This document shows, one piece after another, positions 52,239 to 60,227 of a DNA stretch of 64,000 bases. Made by a program: the position numbers and the translations under genes. Every line of letters begins with the position of its first letter. Position 1 is the first letter of the stretch. The stretch lies in contig CAMDZW010000001.1 in the NCBI GenBank assembly GCA_945911015.1, forward strand, positions 124,001 through 188,000, read 5' to 3'. The notes under the pieces were generated by a model. The model had not been told where the DNA came from. It ran no database searches and saw only the letters and a list, made by a program, of their open reading frames with translations. Origin of the DNA: an uncultured Propionibacteriaceae bacterium (GTDB taxonomy: Bacteria; Actinomycetota; Actinomycetes; Propionibacteriales; Propionibacteriaceae).

Positions 52239-53540
52239 ATGAGCATTGAAGCTCCCCATGGTCGGGGCAGAGAAGTCCAGTCCGAGATCTTCCGTGCCGG
52301 CATCAGCGGGGCCCGTCCCGTCGTGCCGACCGATCCGGTCCGGTTGGCCGAGCGTGCCGAGGCGGCACTCTCGGCCGAGGCCCATGCCTATCTCGCTGGT
52401 GGCGCCGGATCCGAGCAGACCATGACCGCCAACCGGGCGGCCTTCGACGACTGGCAGATCTGGCCACGCCCGGCCCGCAATGTCGCCGACCGGGACCTGT
52501 CGGTCGAGCTGCTCGGCCACCGCAGCCCGACGCCGTACGTGATGGCGCCGATCGGTGTCCTGGAGCTGGCCCATGCCGATGCCGACCGGGCCGTCGCACG
52601 GGCCGCTGCTTCGCTCGAGATCCCTTGTGTGCTGAGCAATCAGGCATCGATCCCGATGGAGGAGGTGGCCGCGGCATCACCGGCGGGTCAACGATGGTTC
52701 CAGCTGTACTGGTCGGCCAGCGACGAGCTGAACCGGTCCCTGCTCGGCCGAGCCGAAGCCAGCGGCTGCACGGCGGTGGTGATCACCCTCGACACCCACC
52801 TGCTCGGCTGGCGGACCCGGGACCTGGATCTGGCCCATCTACCGTTCACCCGGGCACTCGGCATCGCGCAGTACACCTCCGATCCGGTCTTCGCCCAGCT
52901 CGTTCGGGACCGCGCGGCCCACCCCGACCCAGATCCTCCCGCGGTCCGGCTCACCCCCCGTACGGTGGCGGCCGGTCTCACCATCGCCCGCAAGGGAGCA
53001 CCGCTGACCGGGGTCGGTGTGCGGGAAAGTCTGCGTTCCCCGCTCCCGCGGGCTGCCGTCGAGACCTTCCTGGCGGTCTTCTCCACCCCGCAGTTGACCT
53101 GGGCGGACCTGGCCCGGGCCCGCGAATGGACGAGCCTGCCGATCATCGTCAAGGGCATCGTCCACCCCGACGATGCCACCGCCGCGCTGGAGGCTGGTGT
53201 TGATGGGATCTGGGTCTCCAACCACGGTGGACGGCAGGTGGACCGATCGGTCCCCACTCTGGCCGTGCTGCCTGAGATCGTGGAACGGGTGGCCGGACAG
53301 GCCCCGGTGATCTTCGACTCGGGGGTGCGCAGCGGCGCCGACGCCCTGATCGCGCTCGCCCTCGGTGCCAGCGCAGTCGGGATCGGACGCCCGTACGCCT
53401 ATGGTCTGGCTGTGGCCGGGGCGGCCGGTGTCCGAGAAGTCATGCGACACCTGATCGGTGAACTCGACATCAGCCTCGGTCTGGCCGGACACACCAGCCT
53501 GGCCGAACTCGGACCGCAGACACTGCGGCCCGCCCGTTGA
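52239..53540 (+). CDS. Lactate 2-monooxygenase-like FMN-dependent alpha-hydroxy-acid oxidase
   Basis: YLAGGAGSEQTMTANRAAFDDWQIWPRPARNVADRDLSVELLGHRSPTPYVMAPIGVLELAHADADRAVARAA...GIWVSNHGGRQVDRSVPTLAVLPEIV. Confidence 0.92.
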   Translation: MSIEAPHGRGREVQSEIFRAGISGARPVVPTDPVRLAERAEAALSAEAHAYLAGGAGSEQTMTANRAAFDDWQIWPRPARNVADRDLSVELLGHRSPTPYVMAPIGVLELAHADADRAVARAAASLEIPCVLSNQASIPMEEVAAASPAGQRWFQLYWSASDELNRSLLGRAEASGCTAVVITLDTHLLGWRTRDLDLAHLPFTRALGIAQYTSDPVFAQLVRDRAAHPDPDPPAVRLTPRTVAAGLTIARKGAPLTGVGVRESLRSPLPRAAVETFLAVFSTPQLTWADLARAREWTSLPIIVKGIVHPDDATAALEAGVDGIWVSNHGGRQVDRSVPTLAVLPEIVERVAGQAPVIFDSGVRSGADALIALALGASAVGIGRPYAYGLAVAGAAGVREVMRHLIGELDISLGLAGHTSLAELGPQTLRPAR

Positions 53541-53559
53541 TCCACGACCGGGGGACGGC

Positions 53560-54420
53560 TCACCAACGGATGGTCGGCGGGAAGAACTCCGCAATCAGGT
53601 CCTCGTAGTACGGCCGCAGCTCGACCGGATCCGGTCGGATGTCGGTCTTGGTGTAGAGGTCGTACTGGTTGAAGTCGAGCACATGCGTGAGCATGGCGCG
53701 GTCGTGGTCATTGGTGAGGTGCTCGTAGGCGCCTTCACGATGCCAGGGATAGAACGAGTGGTAGCGCAACATCGCCTGCGCCTCCACCGGCAGATAGTCC
53801 TTGACCACGCGGTAGATGTACTCGTCGTGCCCCCAGGACATGACCACATTGTCCAGACCGCAGCCCGGCTCGTAGATGCCGTACGGGGTGGCGTAGCGAG
53901 GATCCGAGGCATCGGGGTTGTCGGCGAAGAATCCGCTGAACACGACGGTGTCGGAGAAGGCACAGCCGACCGGATAGGTGTCGCCGACCACAGCCCACTG
54001 CGGTTCGCCCCACAGGCACAAGATCTTGCCCAGGTCGTGCATCGCCCCGGTGAGGATCATCCACGGCGGCCGACCGTCGGCACGCATGGCCTCGGAGGTC
54101 TGCAGCAGATGTTCGATCTGGGTGGCCTCAGTGTCGGGATCGGAGTCGTCGACCAGCTCGTTGAGGAACTCCATCGCCTCCCACACGCCCATCACCGCGT
54201 GATTCAGACCGCCGTACTCGGCACGTTTGGCCTGGGCGAAGGCGTACGTCTGGTTGATGTGGTTGAGCCAGTAGAACTCCTTGACCGAAGGGCGCACTTC
54301 GGCCGCGTAGTCACGGAAGACGTGCTCGGAAGCACTCTCGGCCGTGGGGTACCGGTGCAAGAGATCGTCGTCCCACTCCTCCATGTCTGCGGAGAGTGGC
54401 GCATGTGCAGTCCCTGACAT
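53560..54420 (-). CDS. Inositol oxygenase (MIOX) family protein
   Basis: [25 protein letters not shown]...[32 protein letters not shown]...[16 protein letters not shown]...[17 protein letters not shown]...[24 protein letters not shown]. Conserved HD (diiron) histidines and the MIOX motif HSFYPWH are present. Confidence 0.93.
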   Translation of the reverse strand: MSGTAHAPLSADMEEWDDDLLHRYPTAESASEHVFRDYAAEVRPSVKEFYWLNHINQTYAFAQAKRAEYGGLNHAVMGVWEAMEFLNELVDDSDPDTEATQIEHLLQTSEAMRADGRPPWMILTGAMHDLGKILCLWGEPQWAVVGDTYPVGCAFSDTVVFSGFFADNPDASDPRYATPYGIYEPGCGLDNVVMSWGHDEYIYRVVKDYLPVEAQAMLRYHSFYPWHREGAYEHLTNDHDRAMLTHVLDFNQYDLYTKTDIRPDPVELRPYYEDLIAEFFPPTIRW

Positions 54421-54452
54421 GATCGAAGCGTACTGCTGATTTGGCACGTTAC

Positions 54453-54461
54453 AAAGCGTTT
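54453..54461. promoter_or_regulatory. LacI-type operator core candidate upstream of MIOX
   Basis: AAAGCGTTT (AANCGNTT-like core), 33 bp upstream of the MIOX start. Confidence 0.3.
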
Positions 54462-54511
54462 CGAGGGACTCATTTTTTCGCCGTCCTCGCCCAGACACCA
54501 CACTGGGAACC

Positions 54512-54539
54512 ACACACCACACCTGCAACTGTGGTGTGT
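54512..54539. other. Perfect 10-bp inverted repeat (hairpin/operator)
   Basis: ACACACCACA-cctgcaac-TGTGGTGTGT, between the Gfo/Idh stop and MIOX start. Confidence 0.9.
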
Positions 54540-54579
54540 CGGCGGTAGGGAGGTGTCTGTGCTCGACGGCCTGCCGAGC

Positions 54580-55890
54580 TCAGCCGCGCAACTCGGCGAG
54601 GTCGACCCAACGCCCCTCGAGACGGCCCTGCTCGGCGGCGAAGCCGGCCAGGTGTCCGTTGACCGAGTCGGCCAGCGAGGTGGTCGACAGGGACGGGGTG
54701 CCGCCGTTGAGGACCTTGATGAAGTCCTCGACAAGACGGTGGTCGCCGCCGCCGTGGCCGTGGGAGGCGTACATGCCGTCATCGACCGGAGTGGTCGAGA
54801 TGACCTCCTCGTGGAAGACCTCGGGCCCGCCGTCGAAGGTACGCAGGGTGTAGGACTCGTCGTGCAGCGATCCGATGATCTCGCCGCGGGTGCCGACGAT
54901 GTGGACCGTACGGTCACCGCGGGCCGCGTTGCTGGTCAGGGTGAGGTTGCCGGTGATGCCGTTGTCGAACTCGACCGACACCGCCTGGTGGTCGGCCACG
55001 TCGTTGTCACAACGCCACACACACCTGCCGTACGGGTTGTCGGTGCGCAGGGATTCGAGTTTCTCCTCCTCGGTGGCGGGCCGTCCGAGGTGTTCCAGCG
55101 GCTCCCAGGCGTAGAAGACGTGCCGGTTCTGCTCGACATGGATCCGGCGAGCCGAGAAGGGACAGCTCGCCTCGATCTGGCAGTCGACCAGACACCGAGT
55201 GCCCGACCCCTCCGGCGCATTGGCCTCGGTGAAGTAACGCAGACCGCCGGTGCTGGTGGCCCGTACGGGAGCGGCCGGCTGCGCGAACCACGACATCAAG
55301 TCCATGTCATGGCAGGACTTGGCCATCAGGAACGACGAGCCACAGGACTCGAGGCTGCGCCAGCGCCCACGCACATAGGAGGTGGCCATGTGGTCGTAGG
55401 CCACCATCTCGGCCATGTCGACGGTCAGCACGTCGCCGATGGCGCCCCGGGCGATCGTCTCCTTGATGGAGGTGTAGAACGGGGCGTGCCGCAGCACATG
55501 GCACACCACGATGGTCCGGTCGAGCTCATCGGCGCGGCGCTGCAACTGGATCAGGCTCTCGGCATCGAGCGAGATCGGCTTCTCCAGCAGCAGATCGTAG
55601 CCACGCTCCAGCAACTCGAGCGAGGTCTCGACGTGGATGTCGTCCATGGTCCCGTTGATGGCGGCCCGGGCAAGCTGCTCCTCCGGGAGGTCGGCGATCC
55701 AGGAGTACCGGCGGTCGGCCGGGATGTCGAATCGGTCCCCCACTTGCTCGCGACGGACCGGGTCCGGGTCGACCAGCGCCTTGACCTGTAGCTCATCGGG
55801 ACGGGACTGGGCATATCTGGCGTAGGTCACGGTCCGGTGACCCACCCCCACAAGAATGACGGCAATCGGGCCGTTGGCCGTTGCGTTCAC
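54580..55890 (-). CDS. Gfo/Idh/MocA family oxidoreductase
   Basis: VNATANGPIAVILVGVGHRTVTYARYAQSRPDELQVKALVDPDPVRREQVGDRF...LLLEKPISLDAESLIQL; GTG start. Confidence 0.93.
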   Translation of the reverse strand: MNATANGPIAVILVGVGHRTVTYARYAQSRPDELQVKALVDPDPVRREQVGDRFDIPADRRYSWIADLPEEQLARAAINGTMDDIHVETSLELLERGYDLLLEKPISLDAESLIQLQRRADELDRTIVVCHVLRHAPFYTSIKETIARGAIGDVLTVDMAEMVAYDHMATSYVRGRWRSLESCGSSFLMAKSCHDMDLMSWFAQPAAPVRATSTGGLRYFTEANAPEGSGTRCLVDCQIEASCPFSARRIHVEQNRHVFYAWEPLEHLGRPATEEEKLESLRTDNPYGRCVWRCDNDVADHQAVSVEFDNGITGNLTLTSNAARGDRTVHIVGTRGEIIGSLHDESYTLRTFDGGPEVFHEEVISTTPVDDGMYASHGHGGGDHRLVEDFIKVLNGGTPSLSTTSLADSVNGHLAGFAAEQGRLEGRWVDLAELRG

Positions 55891-56010
55891 CGTTCTCCTC
55901 CTCAGATGCGGCGACAAACAATGATGACCTGCCTCGTCGAGAACGCACACCTTAGGGCAGCCTGACCCGTATCGTGGGCACGTCCGTCCGCCCCACCCGG
56001 AGGTCATGTC

Positions 56011-57972
56011 ATGGAGTTCGTTGTCTGGTTGGCCGGCTCACTGGTCAACGCCCTGATCCTCGGCTTCCTCTCCCGCCGACTGCTCGGTGCGCCCGTGGGC
56101 TGGCCCCGTACGATCATCCTCAGTCTGGTCGTGAGTTCGCTGGCGGTGCCGGTGGTCACCAGCGTGTGGACCGGCCTCGGTCTGGGACCCGACACCCCCA
56201 GCGACCACTGGGTCGTGGTCAGCCTGGTGACTGGTCTGGTCCTGGCCTGGGTCGTGGTGATCCAGGTGATCATCATGGTGATCGCCGAGGCCTTTGTGCC
56301 CACTGGATCGGTGCCCGGCCCCATTCAACTCATCCGGTCGATCCCGAGCCGGCGTCAACGCAGCCGCCGATATCTGGAGATCATCGCGATCCTGGCCAAG
56401 CATGGGCTGACCGGATATCTGCGTCCACGGCGCCCCACCAGGCCGACCTCCCGGGTCGCCGTGGAGGCTCGCGAGGCAATGACCGAGGCCGGGGTGACCT
56501 TCGTCAAGCTCGGCCAGACCCTGGCGACCCGCCCGGACCTGGTGTCGGCCCCCTTCGCAGCCGAGTTCGCTGCACTGCACTCGACCGTGCCCGCTGAGTC
56601 CTGGGACACCGTACGGCCAGTGGTCGAGTCCGAGCTGGGCTGCCGGATCGAGGACGTCTTCGCTGACATCGACCCCAAGCCCCTCGCTGCTGCTTCGGTC
56701 GCCCAGATCCACGCCGCGACCCTGCTCGACGGCACTGCTGTGGTGATCAAGGTCCAACGACCGCGTGCCCGGGCGCAGGTCGAGGCGGACCTCGACATCA
56801 TGGGCCATCTCGCCCAACGGCTGGAACGCACCACCCCCTGGGGTCGCAGTCTCGGCCTCGTCGGCCTCGCCGAGGGGTTTTCCCAATCGCTGAAGGAAGA
56901 GCTCGACTACCGGGTCGAGATCGCCAACATGCAGGCAGTCGCGGCGGCCAGTGATCTGGTCCGCATCCCGACCCCGTACCCCGAGCTCTCCGGTCGTCGT
57001 CTGTTGGTGATGGAGCGTCTTGACGGCCAACCTCTGTCGGCGGCCGGGCAGACCGTTGCTGCACGAAGCGCCGAGGAGCGCGAGACCATGGCCCAAGACC
57101 TGTTCACGGCAGTTCTGCGCCAGGTGATGGTCAGCGGCGTGTTCCATGCCGACCTCCATCCGGGCAACATCTTCGTCCTGTCCGACGGTTCGCTGGCCCT
57201 GTTGGACTTCGGCTCGGTGGGCCGCCTCGACCGTTCGGCCAGGCAGACCCTGGGCATGTTGTTGCTGGCCGCCGACCGCGGCGATGCGATCGCTGCCACC
57301 GATGCCTTGCTGGAACTGCTCGACCGCCCCGCCGATCTCGAGGACCGCAGACTGGAGCGACAGGTCGGCCAACTCCTTCTCCGGTACGGAGGTGGGCTCG
57401 GTCAGAGTGGCTCGGCAGACCTGTTCGCCGATCTGATCAACCTCGTCGTCGCCCACCGGTTCGCGATCCCCCCAGCCATCGCCGCCGCCTTCCGAGCACT
57501 GGGCTCGTTGGAGGGATCGTTGACGGTGCTCACCGACGGCCTGGACCTTGTCGCGTCTGCGCGTGCTCAGGGCCAGGAGCTGCTGGCCGAACAACTGCAG
57601 CCCGAAGCCGTGCGGCGGGAGATCGAAGGACAGGTGGCCGGCTGGTTGCCGATGGTGCAACGACTTCCGCGCCGCATCGACCAGCTGGGAGCCCAGCTGG
57701 AGGATGGTCGGATGACGGTCGGGGTGCGCCTGTTCGGCCGACCGGACGAACGCGAATTCCTGACCTCGATCGTGCACCAGTTGGTCCTCGCCGTGCTGGC
57801 GGCCGCGTTGGCCATCTGCGGCGTGTTGCTGCTGGTGGCCCCCGGTGGTCCAGTCCTGCTCGCAGCACTCAGCCTGTTCCAACTCCTCGGGGCAATGCTG
57901 TTGCTGTTTGCCTTCACCCTCGGAGCACGAGTGCTGGTGCTGGTGTTCCGCCAGCCGACAGCCTCAGGTTGA
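56011..57972 (+). CDS. ABC1/AarF/UbiB family atypical kinase with C-terminal TM segments
   Basis: VEAREAMTEAGVTFVKLGQTLATRPDLVSAPFAAEFAALHSTVP (KxGQ motif)...VFHADLHPGNIFVLSDGSLALLDFGSVGRLD. Confidence 0.94.
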   Translation: MEFVVWLAGSLVNALILGFLSRRLLGAPVGWPRTIILSLVVSSLAVPVVTSVWTGLGLGPDTPSDHWVVVSLVTGLVLAWVVVIQVIIMVIAEAFVPTGSVPGPIQLIRSIPSRRQRSRRYLEIIAILAKHGLTGYLRPRRPTRPTSRVAVEAREAMTEAGVTFVKLGQTLATRPDLVSAPFAAEFAALHSTVPAESWDTVRPVVESELGCRIEDVFADIDPKPLAAASVAQIHAATLLDGTAVVIKVQRPRARAQVEADLDIMGHLAQRLERTTPWGRSLGLVGLAEGFSQSLKEELDYRVEIANMQAVAAASDLVRIPTPYPELSGRRLLVMERLDGQPLSAAGQTVAARSAEERETMAQDLFTAVLRQVMVSGVFHADLHPGNIFVLSDGSLALLDFGSVGRLDRSARQTLGMLLLAADRGDAIAATDALLELLDRPADLEDRRLERQVGQLLLRYGGGLGQSGSADLFADLINLVVAHRFAIPPAIAAAFRALGSLEGSLTVLTDGLDLVASARAQGQELLAEQLQPEAVRREIEGQVAGWLPMVQRLPRRIDQLGAQLEDGRMTVGVRLFGRPDEREFLTSIVHQLVLAVLAAALAICGVLLLVAPGGPVLLAALSLFQLLGAMLLLFAFTLGARVLVLVFRQPTASG

Positions 57973-59112
57973 TCATCGACGGTCCTGGCCAACCAGGGTG
58001 GAGCGGGCCCGGTCCATCAGGTGGTCGAAGGCGGCATTCACCCTCTCGTGGTGCTCGATCATCACCATGTGACCGGCATCGGGGACGATCACGGCCTCGG
58101 CGTCGGGCAGCAGGGAAACGATCTTGTCGGTGTGTCCGATCGGGGTGATGGTGTCCTTGACGGCGCCGATCACGCTGGCCGGGATCCCTGCCAGGGTGGA
58201 GAAAGCAGCGGACTCATCCACCTCGGCGAAGGCCGGATAGAAGTCGGCGACCGTCTCCAGCGGGATCTCGTCCAGCATCTGTCCGACGAAATCGACCATC
58301 GCCGGAGGCAGGTCGGCACGGCCGAAACCGAACCAGCGGGTGACCGCCCAGCCGATGTCGGCGCCAGCCTTGCGGGTGCGGGTGACCAGTCGCGGCATGC
58401 GCGTGAGCGTGCCCAACAGAGGCGGCACGAGCCGGACGAAGGCCTTGCCGGGGATGAACGGCACGACCGAATGTTCGGAAAGATCACCGGCAGAGGTGGT
58501 GCACAGGCCGACCCCAATGATCCGGGTGCCGAACCATTCGGGATGGTCCTGGGCCAGGTGCATGATGGTCATCCCGCCCATCGAATGCCCCAGCAACAGC
58601 ACCGGCCCCTGCCCCACGACCTCGTCCAGGATCCGGGCAAGGTCCTTGCTCAGCTGAGGGATCCGACAATGCTCCGGATCCGAACGACCTGACTTGCCGT
58701 GGGACCGCTGGTCGTAGAGCACCACCCTGGCCCGGTCGCGGAAGTGCAGGCGTTGGTGGTGCCAACAGGCCAGGGACAGTGCGTAGCCGTGGACCATGAC
58801 AACCGTGATGCCATCGGGATCGGCGGCCAGCTCATCAACCTCGACGTGGAGCTCGACCCCGTCGTCGGCCACCACCGTGCGCCCGACGGCTTGGATCTCA
58901 ACGTAGGGGTCGGTCCCGCCTGCTCGGTGTCGAGCACGGCGCAGTCGCCGTCGCGCGGCGAGGGCGGCCACCCCGCCGGCGGTGAGGATCACCGGGACGA
59001 CACCGCGCGTCATCGACGAGCTTCGCCGCCCGAGCCATGGCTGGGAGGTCGAACCCCGTCGCACCGGACGCCGACGGACCACCCGGAAGCGGAATCCGGC
59101 CCGGCGACTCAT
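57973..59112 (-). CDS. Alpha/beta hydrolase
   Basis: TVVMVHGYALSLACWHHQRLHFRDRARVVLYDQRSHGKSGRSDPEHCRI...VLLLGHSMGGMTIMHLA. Confidence 0.93.
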   Translation of the reverse strand: MSRRAGFRFRVVRRRPVRRGSTSQPWLGRRSSSMTRGVVPVILTAGGVAALAARRRLRRARHRAGGTDPYVEIQAVGRTVVADDGVELHVEVDELAADPDGITVVMVHGYALSLACWHHQRLHFRDRARVVLYDQRSHGKSGRSDPEHCRIPQLSKDLARILDEVVGQGPVLLLGHSMGGMTIMHLAQDHPEWFGTRIIGVGLCTTSAGDLSEHSVVPFIPGKAFVRLVPPLLGTLTRMPRLVTRTRKAGADIGWAVTRWFGFGRADLPPAMVDFVGQMLDEIPLETVADFYPAFAEVDESAAFSTLAGIPASVIGAVKDTITPIGHTDKIVSLLPDAEAVIVPDAGHMVMIEHHERVNAAFDHLMDRARSTLVGQDRR

Positions 59113-60227
59113 GGCCGCACGATCCGCTGCACCCGCGGTCCGATCCGGGTGACCATCTCGTACCCGATCGTGCCGCAGTCAGCGGCGAATTCGTTGACCG
59201 GCCGTCCACCGCTGCCAAAGACGATCGCCTCATCCCCCACCCGGTCGGTGCTGCCGGGACCGAGATCGACCACGCACTGATCCATGCAGACCCGTCCCAC
59301 GATCGGCACCTGCCGACCGTTGACGGTCACGCTCGATCGGTTCCCGGCGGCCCGCATCAACCCGTCGGCGTAGCCCAGAGGCACCAGGGCGATCGTCGTG
59401 TCCTGCTCGGGTGCCCAGGTGTGACCATAGGAAACCCCTTGGCCGGCGGGGATCGTCTTCACCGCGATCAGGCTGGCCCGCAACGTCATCACTGGGCGGA
59501 GTTCGATCCCGGCCTGTGCGGCGACATCCTCATCCGGGTCGACGCCGTAGCCGGCGATCCCGACCCGGACCATCTCATAGCGGGCCTGCGGCAGGATGAG
59601 CGCTGCCGCCGAGTTCGCCACATGCCGGATCGGGGTGAGTCCGTGGGAGCGGGCGACGGCATGAGCCCGCTCGAAGGCGACCAACTGGGCTCGGACCGAG
59701 GGGTGGTCCGGATGTTCAGCCGCCGCCAGATGGGTCCACACCCCGATCACCTCCAGACCGGGATCGGCAGCTGCCGCTGTGCAGAGAGCGGCCCAGTCCG
59801 TGGCTGGGCATCCGTTGCGGGACAGTCCCGAGTCGATCTTCAGGTGCACCCGTGCCGTGATGTCAAGGGTGGCCGCGGCGGCACTGATCCTGCGCAACTC
59901 GCCCATCGAGGAGATCGACAGATCCACCCCGGCTGCCACCAGGGCGGTGAAGTCCTCCTCCGGCCCGTACAGCCAGCACATCAGTGGCCCGGTGTCGCCG
60001 GCGGCCCGCAGCGTCAATGCTTCGCCGGCGACCGCGACACCGATCCAGGGCACCCCGGCAGCGCGCGCCGACGCGGCCGCGGCAACCAGGCCATGGCCGT
60101 AGCCGTCGGCCTTCACCACCGCCATCACGATGGCCGGATCGACCAGTGCGGCGATCTCGGTCAGGTTGTGCCGGTGCGCCGCCCAGTCAATCTCGGCCGA
60201 CGCCGTGCGGGCATCGATGAGGCTCAT
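59109..60227 (-). CDS. alr: Alanine racemase
   Basis: ASAEIDWAAHRHNLTEIAALVDPAIVMAVVKADGYGHGLVAAAASA...HLKIDSGLSRNG...RPVMTLRASLIAVKTIPAGQGVSYGHTW. Confidence 0.97.
   Translation of the reverse strand: MSLIDARTASAEIDWAAHRHNLTEIAALVDPAIVMAVVKADGYGHGLVAAAASARAAGVPWIGVAVAGEALTLRAAGDTGPLMCWLYGPEEDFTALVAAGVDLSISSMGELRRISAAAATLDITARVHLKIDSGLSRNGCPATDWAALCTAAAADPGLEVIGVWTHLAAAEHPDHPSVRAQLVAFERAHAVARSHGLTPIRHVANSAAALILPQARYEMVRVGIAGYGVDPDEDVAAQAGIELRPVMTLRASLIAVKTIPAGQGVSYGHTWAPEQDTTIALVPLGYADGLMRAAGNRSSVTVNGRQVPIVGRVCMDQCVVDLGPGSTDRVGDEAIVFGSGGRPVNEFAADCGTIGYEMVTRIGPRVQRIVRP

Noticed and set aside
56038-57882. 614-aa minus-strand ORF opposite the UbiB-family gene
   Set aside because: The plus-strand UbiB protein has clear kinase motifs. 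The opposite frame is H/Q/G/D-rich with no domain.
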